This document shows, in pieces, positions 28,089 through 37,584 of a stretch of 64,000 bases of DNA. Each line of letters begins with the position of its first letter. The first letter of the stretch is position 1. Position numbers and translations under genes: made by a program. Source of the stretch: Streptomyces sp. XY006 (GTDB lineage Bacteria; Actinomycetota; Actinomycetes; Streptomycetales; Streptomycetaceae). The stretch is taken from positions 124,001 to 188,000 of the forward strand of contig NZ_NOKT01000006.1 in the NCBI RefSeq assembly GCF_002237655.1. Direction: 5' to 3'. The notes under the pieces were generated by a model. It was not told the DNA's origin and searched no databases. It saw only the letters and a program-made list of their open reading frames with translations.

Positions 28089-31000
28089 TCAGGCCTGCTG
28101 CCCCTCGCCCTCGCCCACCAGGGCGGTCTGCATGAGCCGCTCGCGGCGGCGGGCGATGTGCAGGGCCCGGCCCGGGGGCAGGTTGCGCGGTTTGGCGTTG
28201 CCGAACAGACGGCCCTCGGTGGGCGGGCAGGACAGCAGCACGGCCGGGTTGTTGGCCTCGTCGAGGCGGCGCAGCAGGCCGTCGCTCAGGCCGCGGCCGG
28301 CGCCCATGGCGCTGCGGGCGACGACCAGGTGCAGGCCCATCTCGAAGCCGAGGGTGAGGTGCTCGAAGAGCGGCTCGAAGGGGCTCTGGAAGGCGTTGCC
28401 GGAGACCATGTCGTAGTCGTCGACCAGGATGAACAGGCGCGGGCCGCTCCACCAGTCGCACTGGCGCATCCGTGCGGGGGCGATGTCGGCGCCGGGGACG
28501 CGGGTCTTCATGGCGCGGGCCGCGCCCTCGACGGTCTCCTTGAGGTTGTCCAGGGAGATCACGTGCCCGATGCGGTACTCCTCGGGCACGGTGTCCACGA
28601 GCGTGCGCCGGTAGTCCACGACGATGATCTTCGCCTCGTTGGGGGCGTAGCGGGCGGTGATGCCCTCGGAGACGCGGCGCAGCAGGTTGGTCTTGCCGCT
28701 CTCGGTGTCGCCGACCACGATCAGGTGCGGGGTGCGGCTGAAGTCGTGCCAGACCGGTTCCAGGGCGTCCTGGTCGATGCCGAGCGGCAGCCGCATGCCG
28801 CCGCCCTCGGTGGCCTCGGGCGCGGGCAGTTCGGCGAGCGGCAGCCGGTGCGGCAGCATCCGGATCTGCGGTGCGGACGGCCCGGGCCAGTGCCGCGCGA
28901 CCTCGGCCACCAGATGGGCGACGCCGTCGCCGAGGTCGTCGAGGGAGCCGCTGCCGTCGAGTCGGGGCAGCCCGGCCAGGAAGTGCATCTTGGTGTCGGC
29001 GGTGATGCCGCGGCCGCCGCTGCGGGGCACGGAACGGGCCTTGCGGGTGTCGATCTCGGAGTCCATCGGGTCGCCCATCCGCAGCTCCAGGCGGGTGGCG
29101 GCCTGGTCGCGGACCTGGGCGGACAGCTCCACCCAGCGCGTGGTGGTGATGAGCAGGTGGATGCCGTAGTTGAGGCCGCGGGCGGCGAGTTCGTTGAACT
29201 TCGGGATGAGGTCGTCGTAGTCCTGGCGGACCGTGGACCAGCCGTCGACCACCAGGAAGACGTCGCCGAACGGCTCGTCGGGGAACTCGCCGGCGGCCCG
29301 GCGGCGCCGGTAGGACTGCATGGAGTCCAGGGTGTGGTCGACGAAGAACTGCTCGCGGCGGGCCAGCAGCGTCATCACCTCGGCGACGGCCCGGTGCACC
29401 CGCTCGGGGTTCAGGCGCGCCGCCACACCGCCGACGTGCGGCAGCCCGGCGAGCTGGGAGAGGCCGCCGCCGCCGAAGTCCAGGCAGAAGAACTGGATCT
29501 CGGCAGGTGTGTGGGTGAGGGCGAGGGCGCTGATCAGGGTGCGGGCGAGAGTGGACTTGCCGCTCTGCGAGCCGCCGGCGATGGCGACGTGGCCGCCGGC
29601 TCCGGACAGGTCCACGATCAGCGGGTCACGGCGCTGTTCGAAGGGCTTGTCGACCAGGCCGACGGGGACGCGCAGCTTGCCGGTGCCGGGCCAGCCGGTG
29701 GCGGTGAGGCCGCGCTCGGGGTCGGGTGCGATGCCGGGCAGCAGGGCGTCGAGTGGGGACGGCTCGTCCAGGGGCGGCAGCCACACCTGGTGGGCGGCGG
29801 GGCCGGAGTCGCGCAGCCGGTCCAGGGCCACGTCGAGCAGGGTCTCCTCGTCGCCGGTCTCCTTGGTCTCCGGCTCGGGTTCGGGTGCCGCCTCCAGGGT
29901 GCGCGGCACGACCCAGCCGCTGGTCCAGGGGACGACCTGGCTGGCCACCCGCGCCTGGACGACGGCGCCGGTGCGGCGGCGGTAGGTGCCGGAGGAGTAG
30001 GCGGCGCGGAAACGGGTCAGTGCCTCGACGCCGGACTTCAGGTAGCCGCTGCCGGGCTGCGCGGGCAGCTGGTAGGCGTCCGGGACCCCGAGCACGCCGC
30101 GGCTCTCCATGGCGGAGAAGGTGCGCAGGCCGATGCGGTAGGACAGGTGGCTCTCCAGCTGGTGCATGCGGCCCTCGTCCAGGCGCTGCGAGGCGAGCAG
30201 CAGATGCACCCCGAGGGAGCGGCCGAGGCGGCCGATCATGACGAACAGGTCCATGAACTCGCGGTGCGCGGAGAGCAGTTCGCTGAACTCGTCGACGACG
30301 ACGAAGAGGCTGGGCAGCGGGGTCAGGTCGGCACCGGCGGCGCGGGCCCGCTCGTACTCCAGGGCGGAGGTGTAGTTGCCGGCGGCGCGCAGCAGCTCCT
30401 GGCGGCGCATCAGTTCGCCGTGCAGGGCGTCCTGCATGCGTTCGACGAGGGCGACCTCGTCGGCGAGGTTGGTGATGACGGCGGAGGTGTGCGGGAGTTC
30501 CTCCAGGCCGAGGAAGGTGGCGCCGCCCTTGAAGTCGACGAGGACGAAGTTGAGCGTCTCGGAGGAGTTGGTCAGGGCCAGGCCGAGGACGAGGGTGCGC
30601 AGCAGCTCGCTCTTGCCGGAGCCGGTGGCACCGATGAGCATGCCGTGCGGGCCCATGCCGCCCTGCGCGGACTCCTTGATGTCCAGTTCCACGGGGCGGC
30701 CGTCCACGCCGACCGCGACGGGCACCCGGAGCCGGGCGGAGCCGGTGTGCCGGGCGAAGAGGGTCTGCGGGTCGTGCCGGTGCAGGTCGGGGATGCCGAG
30801 CAGGGTGGTCAGTTCGACGTCGGTGTCCAGGGGCTGCGCGATGTCGGTGCCCAGGCTGATGCGGCGGGCGGTGAGCAGCCGGGCCAGTGACTCCGCGCCG
30901 AGCGGGCCGAGCCGGTCCGGGCGGCCGAGCGGCACGGAGCGCTCCTTGCGGCTGCGGTCGGTGCGCACCAGGCTGACCCGCTCGGGTCCGACGGTCAGCC

Positions 31001-32138
31001 GCAGTGTGTTACGGCCGGGTCGCCAGCGCAGCGCGCCGGAGACGTCGAGCACGACCGCGTTGCGGTAGCCGTGTCCTTCCCAGCGGTGTCCCTCGGGGAC
31101 GGTGACACCGTCCAGGACGACGACGGTGTAGGGCTCGTCGCGGCCGGGGCGGGCGTCGGCGTCGAAGCCGGGGCGTTCGGCGAACTCGGCGCCGAGCAGG
31201 TCGTCCAGCTCGGTCAGGTCGGCGGTGATGCGGCGGACCTGGCCGGCGCCGTCCTCCTCGTGCGGGTGCAGGGCGTGCGGCAGCCACTTGACCCATTCCC
31301 AGTCGGGTCGGCGTTCGTCGCTCGCGCAGACCGCAAGCCACAGCTCCTCGGGGGCGTGGAACACCGCGAGCTGGCCGAGCGCGGCGCGCACCAGGGCGCG
31401 GACGGCGTCGCTTCCCCCGTTCCCGGCCGGGGCGCCGGTGGTGCCCGGCTCTGCCGACGGGTCGCCGGAGGTCTCCTCGGGGCGCAGCAGGATCCGGGCG
31501 GAGGAGCGCAGATAGAGACCGAGGGGCTGGTCGGGGATGGTGGAGTAGGCGCGGATGAAGCGGCGCAGCGCGTGGGCGCACAGCGGTTCGAGGTCCTCCA
31601 CGGGGCGGGTGGAGACCGGCTGCAGGGTGAGGGCGAGCTGCTGTTCCCCGACCGCGAGGCGGACCTCGCCGAAGTCCTCGTCGGCGGGGCGGCGTTCCCA
31701 CAGCCGCGAGGTGCGGGCGAGCGAGCGCAGTGAGGCGGGCTCGGGGTGGCGCCAGGCGAGGGCCCGCTGTTGTTCGACGATGGTGGTCCGGACGCGCTTG
31801 CGGATCTGGGCCAGGTAGCGCAGGTAGTCGCGGCGCTCGCCCCTGAGGCGCTGCTTGCGCTCGCTGGAGCGGCGCATCAGCTGGCCCAGCAGCATGGCGG
31901 CGGCGGACAGGGCCATGACGCCCATCGCCAGGTAGATGAAGACGCCGTTGCCGCCGCCGGGGCGCAGGAACATCAGCATCATCGACACCGACATGAGCGC
32001 CATCGGCAAATAGGTCCATATCGCCGAGGTGTCCGGAATCGTCTCGGACAGGACCGGCGGTTCCTGGAGGGTCAATTGCCCCTCGGGCATCTCCGGTCCG
32101 CGCCTGCGGGCCGACCGGCGAAACAGCACCACGCTCAA
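28089..32138 (-). CDS. eccC: T7SS ATPase EccC (FtsK/SpoIIIE-type, three nucleotide-binding domains)
   Basis: The 1349-residue protein is the motor of the ESX secretion channel. Two membrane helices lie near the N-terminus (about 42-60 and 66-85: TYLPMALMSVSMMLMFL and IYLAMGVMALSAAAMLLGQL). Three P-loops follow: GATGSGKSE (Lys509), GGSQSGKST (Lys861) and GDTESGKTN (Lys1149). The first domain has the Walker B strand LFVVVDEFSELL; the second has DVFLVVDGW. EccCa and EccCb are one polypeptide here. The start is TTG at 32138 (MSVVLFRRSARRRGPEMP); a GTG two codons in is possible. It is divergent from eccD-eccB over 405 bp. Confidence 0.95.
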   Translation of the reverse strand: MSVVLFRRSARRRGPEMPEGQLTLQEPPVLSETIPDTSAIWTYLPMALMSVSMMLMFLRPGGGNGVFIYLAMGVMALSAAAMLLGQLMRRSSERKQRLRGERRDYLRYLAQIRKRVRTTIVEQQRALAWRHPEPASLRSLARTSRLWERRPADEDFGEVRLAVGEQQLALTLQPVSTRPVEDLEPLCAHALRRFIRAYSTIPDQPLGLYLRSSARILLRPEETSGDPSAEPGTTGAPAGNGGSDAVRALVRAALGQLAVFHAPEELWLAVCASDERRPDWEWVKWLPHALHPHEEDGAGQVRRITADLTELDDLLGAEFAERPGFDADARPGRDEPYTVVVLDGVTVPEGHRWEGHGYRNAVVLDVSGALRWRPGRNTLRLTVGPERVSLVRTDRSRKERSVPLGRPDRLGPLGAESLARLLTARRISLGTDIAQPLDTDVELTTLLGIPDLHRHDPQTLFARHTGSARLRVPVAVGVDGRPVELDIKESAQGGMGPHGMLIGATGSGKSELLRTLVLGLALTNSSETLNFVLVDFKGGATFLGLEELPHTSAVITNLADEVALVERMQDALHGELMRRQELLRAAGNYTSALEYERARAAGADLTPLPSLFVVVDEFSELLSAHREFMDLFVMIGRLGRSLGVHLLLASQRLDEGRMHQLESHLSYRIGLRTFSAMESRGVLGVPDAYQLPAQPGSGYLKSGVEALTRFRAAYSSGTYRRRTGAVVQARVASQVVPWTSGWVVPRTLEAAPEPEPETKETGDEETLLDVALDRLRDSGPAAHQVWLPPLDEPSPLDALLPGIAPDPERGLTATGWPGTGKLRVPVGLVDKPFEQRRDPLIVDLSGAGGHVAIAGGSQSGKSTLARTLISALALTHTPAEIQFFCLDFGGGGLSQLAGLPHVGGVAARLNPERVHRAVAEVMTLLARREQFFVDHTLDSMQSYRRRRAAGEFPDEPFGDVFLVVDGWSTVRQDYDDLIPKFNELAARGLNYGIHLLITTTRWVELSAQVRDQAATRLELRMGDPMDSEIDTRKARSVPRSGGRGITADTKMHFLAGLPRLDGSGSLDDLGDGVAHLVAEVARHWPGPSAPQIRMLPHRLPLAELPAPEATEGGGMRLPLGIDQDALEPVWHDFSRTPHLIVVGDTESGKTNLLRRVSEGITARYAPNEAKIIVVDYRRTLVDTVPEEYRIGHVISLDNLKETVEGAARAMKTRVPGADIAPARMRQCDWWSGPRLFILVDDYDMVSGNAFQSPFEPLFEHLTLGFEMGLHLVVARSAMGAGRGLSDGLLRRLDEANNPAVLLSCPPTEGRLFGNAKPRNLPPGRALHIARRRERLMQTALVGEGEGQQA

Positions 32139-32543
32139 GGGACAGAACCTCCGGGTTCACTGGGCTTTCGGCCCGCTCCGAATGCCGCTGCGGGGCGGTA
32201 GCGGGAAGTGTCGCACCGGGCCGACTCGTGCTGGTTTCCGGGCACGGCGAAAAGCGGGTGCGTGTCCGGGCGGGAAGGGGCGGTCAACTCCATGGGTGGA
32301 TCGGCTCCGTGTCCGGCGCTGGTCCGGTCCGCAGCACAATCCGGCGGGCGTCGGCAGTAGTCTGCATTCACCCGACGCGACCTGTCCACGCGGGGAGGGT
32401 GCTTGCGGTCCTGTGTGGTGCAATTCCCCTTCCCCGGGCCCGTGTTCTCGGCCCGCATATACCTTACGTACTCTTCACCCGTCCCTGATTGCCCGGGGGA
32501 CGTTTCCCTGCCAAGCCCCCCACGGAAGACGAGAGTTCAGCTG
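32139..32543. other. Divergent promoter region between eccC and eccD
   Basis: This 405-bp gap separates the divergent eccC and eccD starts and should hold promoters for both arms of the secretion apparatus. An AT-richer patch (CATATACCTTACGTACTC) near 32456-32475 is a candidate -10 area for eccD. Frames here are extensions of the eccD frame without family similarity. I see no convincing operator palindrome. Confidence 0.4.
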
Positions 32544-33944
32544 ATGACCGACAGTGCGGTGGCCGAACTGTGCCGCCTGACCGTACGTGCGCCGAGCGTC
32601 TCCGTCGATCTGGCGGTGCCCGCCGACGTGCCGGTCGCCGATCTGCTGCCCACGCTCCTGCGCTATGTCGGCGAGGAGGCCGAGGAGGCCGGACTCGACC
32701 ACGCCGGCTGGGTGCTCCAGCGGCTCGGTGACGCCCCGCTCGACGAGGAGACCACGCTCGCCCACGCCGGGCTGACCGACGGCGAGGTGCTGTATCTGCG
32801 CCCGCACACCGAGGCGTTGCCGGAGGCCCGGCTCGACGACCTGGTGGACGGGATAGCCGACACCACGGGCCGGCGGCTGCACGACTGGCACCCGGGGGCG
32901 GCCCGCGGCCTGCTGGTGGGGACCGCGGTGGCGACCGTGATGACGGCTCTGCTGCTGGTGTTCTGGCCCGGGGTGAGTTCCTCCGTGCGGCCGGTCCACG
33001 CGGGGGTGACCGGGCTGCTTCTGCTGGCCGGCGCGGGGACGGCCAGTCGCGCGGTCGGGGACCGGCTCTCGGCCGCGGCCCTCGGTCTGCTGGTCGCGCC
33101 CTGCCTGGCCGTGGCCGGCTGGGTGCTGCCCGGGGGCGATCCGACCGGCCCGGACGCGGCGCAGGTCGTCGGGGCGCGGCTGCTCGCGGCGGGTGCCGCG
33201 GGCGCGGGCGGGGCCGTCCTCGCGCTGGCCGCCACGGCGGTCGGCGCACCGGCCCTCACCGCCACCGCCGTCGTCTCGGTGGCCGCCGCCGTCGCGGGGG
33301 CCCTGATCGGCTACAGCGGCCTGGACGCGCCGGCCTCGGCGGCGCTGGTGGCGACGGTGGTCGCGCTCGGCGCCGGCGCGGTGGCGCCTTTCGCCTTCAA
33401 GCTGGCCGGTATGCGGATGCCCGCGCTGCCGTCGTCCGCCGGTCAGCTCCAGGAGGGCATCGAGCCCTACGCGGGCAGCGAGGTCGCCGAGCGCACCGAA
33501 CTGGCCGGGCGCTGGGTCACCGCGCTGTTCGCCGCCACCGGCGCCGTCGCGGCGGCCGCCCTGGTGGTCCTCGCCGAGCACCCGAACCTCCCCGAGGTGC
33601 TCACATGCCTGGCGCTGAGCCTGCTGCTGCTCCTGCACAGCCGCGGCCTGGTGCACATCGCCCAGCGGCTGGCCCTCGCGGTGCCGGGGGTGTGGGGTCT
33701 GCTGCTGCTGGCGCGCGCCTGGGCCCTCGACAGCGGCGACACCGGCCGCACGGTGGTGACGGCCGTCCTGCTCGGCGCCGCGGCCGCGCTCGTGGTGGCC
33801 GCCTGGGTGGTGCCCGGCCGCCGGGTGCTGCCGTACTGGGGCCGGGCGGCGGAGCTGGCGCACACGGGCCTGGCGGTGGCGTTGCTGCCGCTCAGCCTGT
33901 GGGTGGCGGGCCTGTTCGGCTGGCTGCGGGGGCTGTTCGGCTGA
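32544..33944 (+). CDS. eccD: T7SS integral membrane protein EccD
   Basis: The 466-residue product has an N-terminal ubiquitin-like YukD domain (about 1-95: LCRLTVRAPSVSVDLAVPADVPVADLLPTLLRYV through GEVLYLRP). About eleven hydrophobic membrane helices follow (TAVATVMTALLLVFWPG, AALGLLVAPCLAVAGWVLP, ALAVPGVWGLLLLARAWAL and others). This is the EccD architecture, which forms the lipid-filled channel part of the ESX core. ATG 32544 (MTDSAVAELC) is used; the upstream 47 codons show no family similarity. It leads the eccD-eccB pair. Confidence 0.9.
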   Translation: MTDSAVAELCRLTVRAPSVSVDLAVPADVPVADLLPTLLRYVGEEAEEAGLDHAGWVLQRLGDAPLDEETTLAHAGLTDGEVLYLRPHTEALPEARLDDLVDGIADTTGRRLHDWHPGAARGLLVGTAVATVMTALLLVFWPGVSSSVRPVHAGVTGLLLLAGAGTASRAVGDRLSAAALGLLVAPCLAVAGWVLPGGDPTGPDAAQVVGARLLAAGAAGAGGAVLALAATAVGAPALTATAVVSVAAAVAGALIGYSGLDAPASAALVATVVALGAGAVAPFAFKLAGMRMPALPSSAGQLQEGIEPYAGSEVAERTELAGRWVTALFAATGAVAAAALVVLAEHPNLPEVLTCLALSLLLLLHSRGLVHIAQRLALAVPGVWGLLLLARAWALDSGDTGRTVVTAVLLGAAAALVVAAWVVPGRRVLPYWGRAAELAHTGLAVALLPLSLWVAGLFGWLRGLFG

Positions 33945-33986
33945 GGTCCGGACACCGGTTCACCGAGAACGAGTTGAGGAGAGGCT

Positions 33987-35579
33987 GTGCAGTCCAAGCG
34001 CGACCAGGTACAGGCCCACGCTTTCATGATGGGCAGGCTCAGCTCGGGCCTGCTGACGGCCGACCCGGACGCCCCGGAGAGCCCGCTCGGACGGACCACC
34101 CGCGGTGTGGTGTTCGGCGTGCTGTTCACCGTCCTGATCGGCGCGGGCGCGACCGTGTACGGCCTGCTGCGTCCCGGCGGCAACGACGGCTGGCGGGACG
34201 GCGAGCACCTGGTGATCAACCGTGACACCGGTGCCCGATACCTGTGGACGGGCACCGACGGTGTGCTGCACCCGGTGCGCAACTACGCCTCCGCACGGCT
34301 GATCGGCGGCTCCGACCTGGAGACCAGCGACGTGGGCACCGCCTCGCTGCGAGGCACCCCGGTGGGCGCCCCGGTCGGCATCCCCGGCGCCCCGGACACC
34401 GTGCCGGACGCCGGTCAACTCGACGACGGGGCCTGGCACATGTGCGTCACCGGGCCGCAGGGGGCGCTGCCCAGCACCTCCCCGGCCGCGACGGACACGG
34501 GAGTGAACAAGCCCGGTGCCACCACGGTGGTCGCCGGGGCGCCCGTGAATTCTCGCGGAATGGACGGTGACCGCGCGGTGCTGGTGCGCGGCCCGGACGG
34601 CGTGGAGTACCTGGTGTGGCGGGGCAGCCGACTGGCCCTGGACCGCGCCTCCGACGCCCGCAACGCCCTCGGCTACGGCTCCCAGCGGCCGATGCCGGTC
34701 TCCGCGGCCTTCCTCGACGCGCTGGCTCCCGGTCCCGCGCTCAGCCCGCCCGAGGTGCCCGGGCGCGGCGAGGCGGGTCCCGAGCTCGGCGGCGAGGCGA
34801 GCCGGATCGGCCAGCTGTTCAAGGTGAGCGTGCCCGGTGGGGACAGCACCTACCACCTGCTCCAGAGGGACGGCCTGGTGCCGCTCACCCGGCTCGGGGC
34901 CGCCCTGGTGCTGGGCGATCCGGCCACCCAGCAGGACGCCTACCAGGGGAAGTCGCCCGAGGTGCGCACGGTCGGCGCGGACACCCTGCGCGAGCACCGG
35001 GCGAAGGACGCGCCCCCGGCCGGGTCCGCGGAGCTGCCCGACGCCCCGCCCGCCGCGCTGTCCACGCCGCGGGGCAGCGCGCTGTGCGCGAAGGTGGACG
35101 GCGCGGACGGCGGCGTCCGCATCAGCTCGGTGCTGGTGCCGTTGACCCAGCTCGCCCCCGTGGCGGTGCCGGAGGGCACCGACGAGCCGCTGGAGCCCGC
35201 CTGCGCGCCGCCGGACGCGGCGGTCGTGCGGCCGGGGCACGGCGCGCTGGTCCGGGCGCTGCACGCGAGCGGCGCCGCCCACGCGGGCACCACCTACCTG
35301 GTGGCGGACAACGGCGTGAAGTACCGGGTCGCCTCCAAGGACGCGCTCTCCGCGCTCGGTTACGAGACCGGGGACATCGACTCGGTGCCGGCGCCACTGC
35401 TGGCCTCCTTCCCGACCGGAGCGGACCTGGACCCGGCCGCCGCCTCCGGGGCCGCCAAGACCAGGGTCACGGCCCCCACGTGCACGACCGGTGAGCGGGA
35501 GGACGAGCGCGCGGCGGGCGGCGAGCGCACGGCGGAGGGCGGGGCGGACAAGGCCGACACAGTCGGCACCCCGCAGTGA
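33987..35579 (+). CDS. eccB: T7SS core protein EccB
   Basis: The 530-residue protein opens MQSKRDQVQAHAFMMGRLSSGLL, the highly conserved EccB start. One membrane helix follows (about 38-60, TRGVVFGVLFTVLIGAGATVYGLL), then a large extracytoplasmic domain with repeats: GVEYLVWRGSRLALD, YHLLQRDGLVPLTRLGA, TYLVADNGVKYRVASKDALSALGY. EccB forms the periplasmic-side scaffold of ESX. It starts with GTG after GAGGAGAGG, 42 bp downstream of eccD. The Glu/Ala-rich tail from about 500 is likely disordered. Confidence 0.93.
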   Translation: MQSKRDQVQAHAFMMGRLSSGLLTADPDAPESPLGRTTRGVVFGVLFTVLIGAGATVYGLLRPGGNDGWRDGEHLVINRDTGARYLWTGTDGVLHPVRNYASARLIGGSDLETSDVGTASLRGTPVGAPVGIPGAPDTVPDAGQLDDGAWHMCVTGPQGALPSTSPAATDTGVNKPGATTVVAGAPVNSRGMDGDRAVLVRGPDGVEYLVWRGSRLALDRASDARNALGYGSQRPMPVSAAFLDALAPGPALSPPEVPGRGEAGPELGGEASRIGQLFKVSVPGGDSTYHLLQRDGLVPLTRLGAALVLGDPATQQDAYQGKSPEVRTVGADTLREHRAKDAPPAGSAELPDAPPAALSTPRGSALCAKVDGADGGVRISSVLVPLTQLAPVAVPEGTDEPLEPACAPPDAAVVRPGHGALVRALHASGAAHAGTTYLVADNGVKYRVASKDALSALGYETGDIDSVPAPLLASFPTGADLDPAAASGAAKTRVTAPTCTTGEREDERAAGGERTAEGGADKADTVGTPQ

Positions 35580-36121
35580 TCCGGACAAGGGACCCGTACA
35601 CACCGAACGAAAAGGAATGGGGCGGCGGCAAGGGCGAATTCCAGCCGAATTGAAGCGCGGTGGCGCGTAGTCGGCGGGGCCGGGCGTGGACACCGGGCGC
35701 GGCGAAACAACCGCCCCCGGCCCCCGCCGCCACCGGAGGCCGTCACAAGAAATGCCCGAAGCCGGGAAGAAAGCTCAAATAAAGCTCAGAGAATACCGGC
35801 GGGCAGTCTCGCGAAATCACCGCGGGCTGCGCGGACATTTCGGAAACGCGCCGTCGCGGTGACCGTTTGCCGCCTTCGAGTGCCCGCTTCCTGCCCGTAT
35901 CGCGCGGCACGGAGGAAAGACGGCCGCGCACGCGTCGGCCGGACAAGCCGATACCTTCACCCCGACGAAACCTCCTCGCAACTCGACTTGTATGTAAGGT
36001 CCTTGAAGAAGCGACCGAAGCTCAAAAACAACCCTGCGCGCGTTGCGCGGAACGCGAGGTTCTCTTTAGCCTCGGCGAGCAACGTGGTGATCAGGACTGG
36101 CTCGAACGAAGGGAGCGCGAC
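35580..36121. promoter_or_regulatory. 542-bp leader and likely promoter region of the esx/effector operon
   Basis: No gene is supported here. The sequence is noticeably less G/C-biased than its surroundings (runs such as ACGAAAAGGAATG, AAAGCTCAAATAAAGCTCAG and CTTGTATGTAAGGTCCTTG). A separate promoter for the WXG100 and giant-protein genes is therefore likely. A direct repeat AAAGCTCA occurs twice near 35770-35790. The end carries the GAAGGGAGC ribosome-binding site of the first WXG100 gene. Confidence 0.5.
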
Positions 36122-36457
36122 GTGGCGGACAGTGCCGCGAGGAAAGCGGATTACGCCAAGGGCTTGGGGGGCGTCTCGTCCCTGGAGTCGGCCCGGACCC
36201 AGGTCGAGAAGATCCAGACCAACGTGGCGGAACTGGCCGCGCGTTCCGGCGTCGGCGGCGACGAGGGCCAGGCCCTCCTCAAGCTCTTCCGCAGCTGGAA
36301 CGCCGAGGCGCAGAAGGTCGTCGTCCAGATCAGCAAGATGATCGACGCGCTCCAGGAGAACGTGACCTCCGCCGACCGTCTGGCCAAGGAGAACCAGGAC
36401 CTGACCGAGGTCCTCAACAGCAAGACCACCCAGGGCGTCTTCGAAGCACTGCTCTGA
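36122..36457 (+). CDS. WXG100-like small secreted-type protein (Esx-like, W-N-A variant)
   Basis: The 111-residue helical protein should form the helix-turn-helix hairpin of WXG100 proteins. The first helix is about 18-40 (LESARTQVEKIQTNVAELAA). The turn reads FRSWNAEAQKVV, where the usual W-x-G is W-N-A. The second helix runs to NSKTTQGVFEALL. GTG 36122 (MADSAARKADYAKG) has AAGGGAGC upstream; a longer frame from 35867 is low-complexity. It is followed by the canonical W-E-G protein, so the two may form an EsxA/EsxB-type heterodimer. Confidence 0.75.
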   Translation: MADSAARKADYAKGLGGVSSLESARTQVEKIQTNVAELAARSGVGGDEGQALLKLFRSWNAEAQKVVVQISKMIDALQENVTSADRLAKENQDLTEVLNSKTTQGVFEALL

Positions 36458-36545
36458 CTTCCCCCTCCGGCATCGGCCCTCCGGACGAGGCCGGACCCCG
36501 TGAGCTTCCCGGGCCAGGGCGCCCGGCCACCCGAGAGGAGACGTC

Positions 36546-36854
36546 ATGGCCGACGGCATCATCGACGTGCAGTATCCCGTGGTCCAGCGGGCCATCGAGG
36601 ATCTGCGGGACCAGACCCAGCAGATCATCAACACCCTCAACACCCTGGAGGACGAGCTCAAGCCGCTCGTCAGCTCCTGGGAGGGTTCCGACCAGCAGAT
36701 GTACGTCCAGGTCCAGGCCGAGTGGGACCAGGCCACCAAGAACATGGCCATGCTGCTCGGTGACAGCGGCGAGCTGATCCAGAGCATCCACGACAACCAC
36801 TCCCGTGACGAGCGCAGGAGCGCCGACAACTGGGGCAACGTCCGGGCTCGTTAG
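36546..36854 (+). CDS. WXG100 family T7SS protein (EsxA-like)
   Basis: The 102-residue protein is of classic size. Helix one is VVQRAIEDLRDQTQQIINTLNTLEDELKPLV, the turn is SSWEGSDQQMY with W-E-G, and helix two is AEWDQATKNMAMLLGDSGELIQSIHDNH. The tail RDERRSADNW contains no clear Y-x-x-x-D/E secretion signal. ATG has AGAGGAGACG before it. Its pairing partner is probably the preceding gene. Confidence 0.92.
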   Translation: MADGIIDVQYPVVQRAIEDLRDQTQQIINTLNTLEDELKPLVSSWEGSDQQMYVQVQAEWDQATKNMAMLLGDSGELIQSIHDNHSRDERRSADNWGNVRAR

Positions 36855-36985
36855 CACCGGGCCGGGCCGGCTGGCACCGGTCCGGCCCCTCACCGGTACG
36901 GTTTCCCGCGCTCCGGACGCCGGGCGGGAGGCCGTGCCGGTGCCGCCCGCCCCCCGTCCGGCACCAAGTCGCAGGAGGACGTCCC

Positions 36986-37456
36986 ATGGCCGGTGAGAAG
37001 GCCGACGTCAAGCACTTTGATCTCAAGCAGATGGAGAACTTCCGGGACAACGAGGTGCAGCCGGTGTACACCGCCGCGAAGAAGCACCGCGAGGACGGCG
37101 ACGGCGCCCACATCCGCCCGCTCGGCCACCTCATCGACGGGCACACCACCCCGGGCAACCTGGACCAGAACCAGCAGCTCCTGCGCATCGGCAAGATGGT
37201 CACCGAGCCGCTGGTGTCCGGCCCGAAGCTGATCGAGGACGTGCGCGCCGCGGCCGAGTCGATCGACAAGCTCCTCGGCGACCAGATGGAGCTCTTCAAA
37301 GAGCTCAAAGAGGCCCTCAGCGACACCATCGACGAGGCCAACAAGACCAAGGACAAGAACCTCTCCGCCATCGACGCGCAGACGCTGCTGATGACCTTCG
37401 AAGAGGTGGACACCCTCACCGCCGGCGGTTCCGGCGGGACCAACGACGAGACCTGA
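36986..37456 (+). CDS. Helical T7SS-locus protein, function unknown
   Basis: The 156-residue, strongly helical, charged protein (KADVKHFDLKQMENFRDN; LIEDVRAAAESIDKLLGDQMELFKELKEALSDTIDEANK) has no signal peptide or membrane segment. The length and long amphipathic helices recall ESX substrates or their chaperones. It sits in tandem after the WXG100 pair with an AGGAGGACG ribosome-binding site. I do not recognise a named family; a secreted Esp-like helper is an inference from context. Confidence 0.75.
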   Translation: MAGEKADVKHFDLKQMENFRDNEVQPVYTAAKKHREDGDGAHIRPLGHLIDGHTTPGNLDQNQQLLRIGKMVTEPLVSGPKLIEDVRAAAESIDKLLGDQMELFKELKEALSDTIDEANKTKDKNLSAIDAQTLLMTFEEVDTLTAGGSGGTNDET

Positions 37457-37584
37457 CATCACGCCGCGCGTGCCGGCCCCGCTCCCGGACCGACCGGCAC
37501 GCCCCGTGGCACACCCGGCTGCACACGGCATGAGGACGCCGTGCACCGGCACGGATGACAGGCACCGACCAGAAAGGGCGCCCG

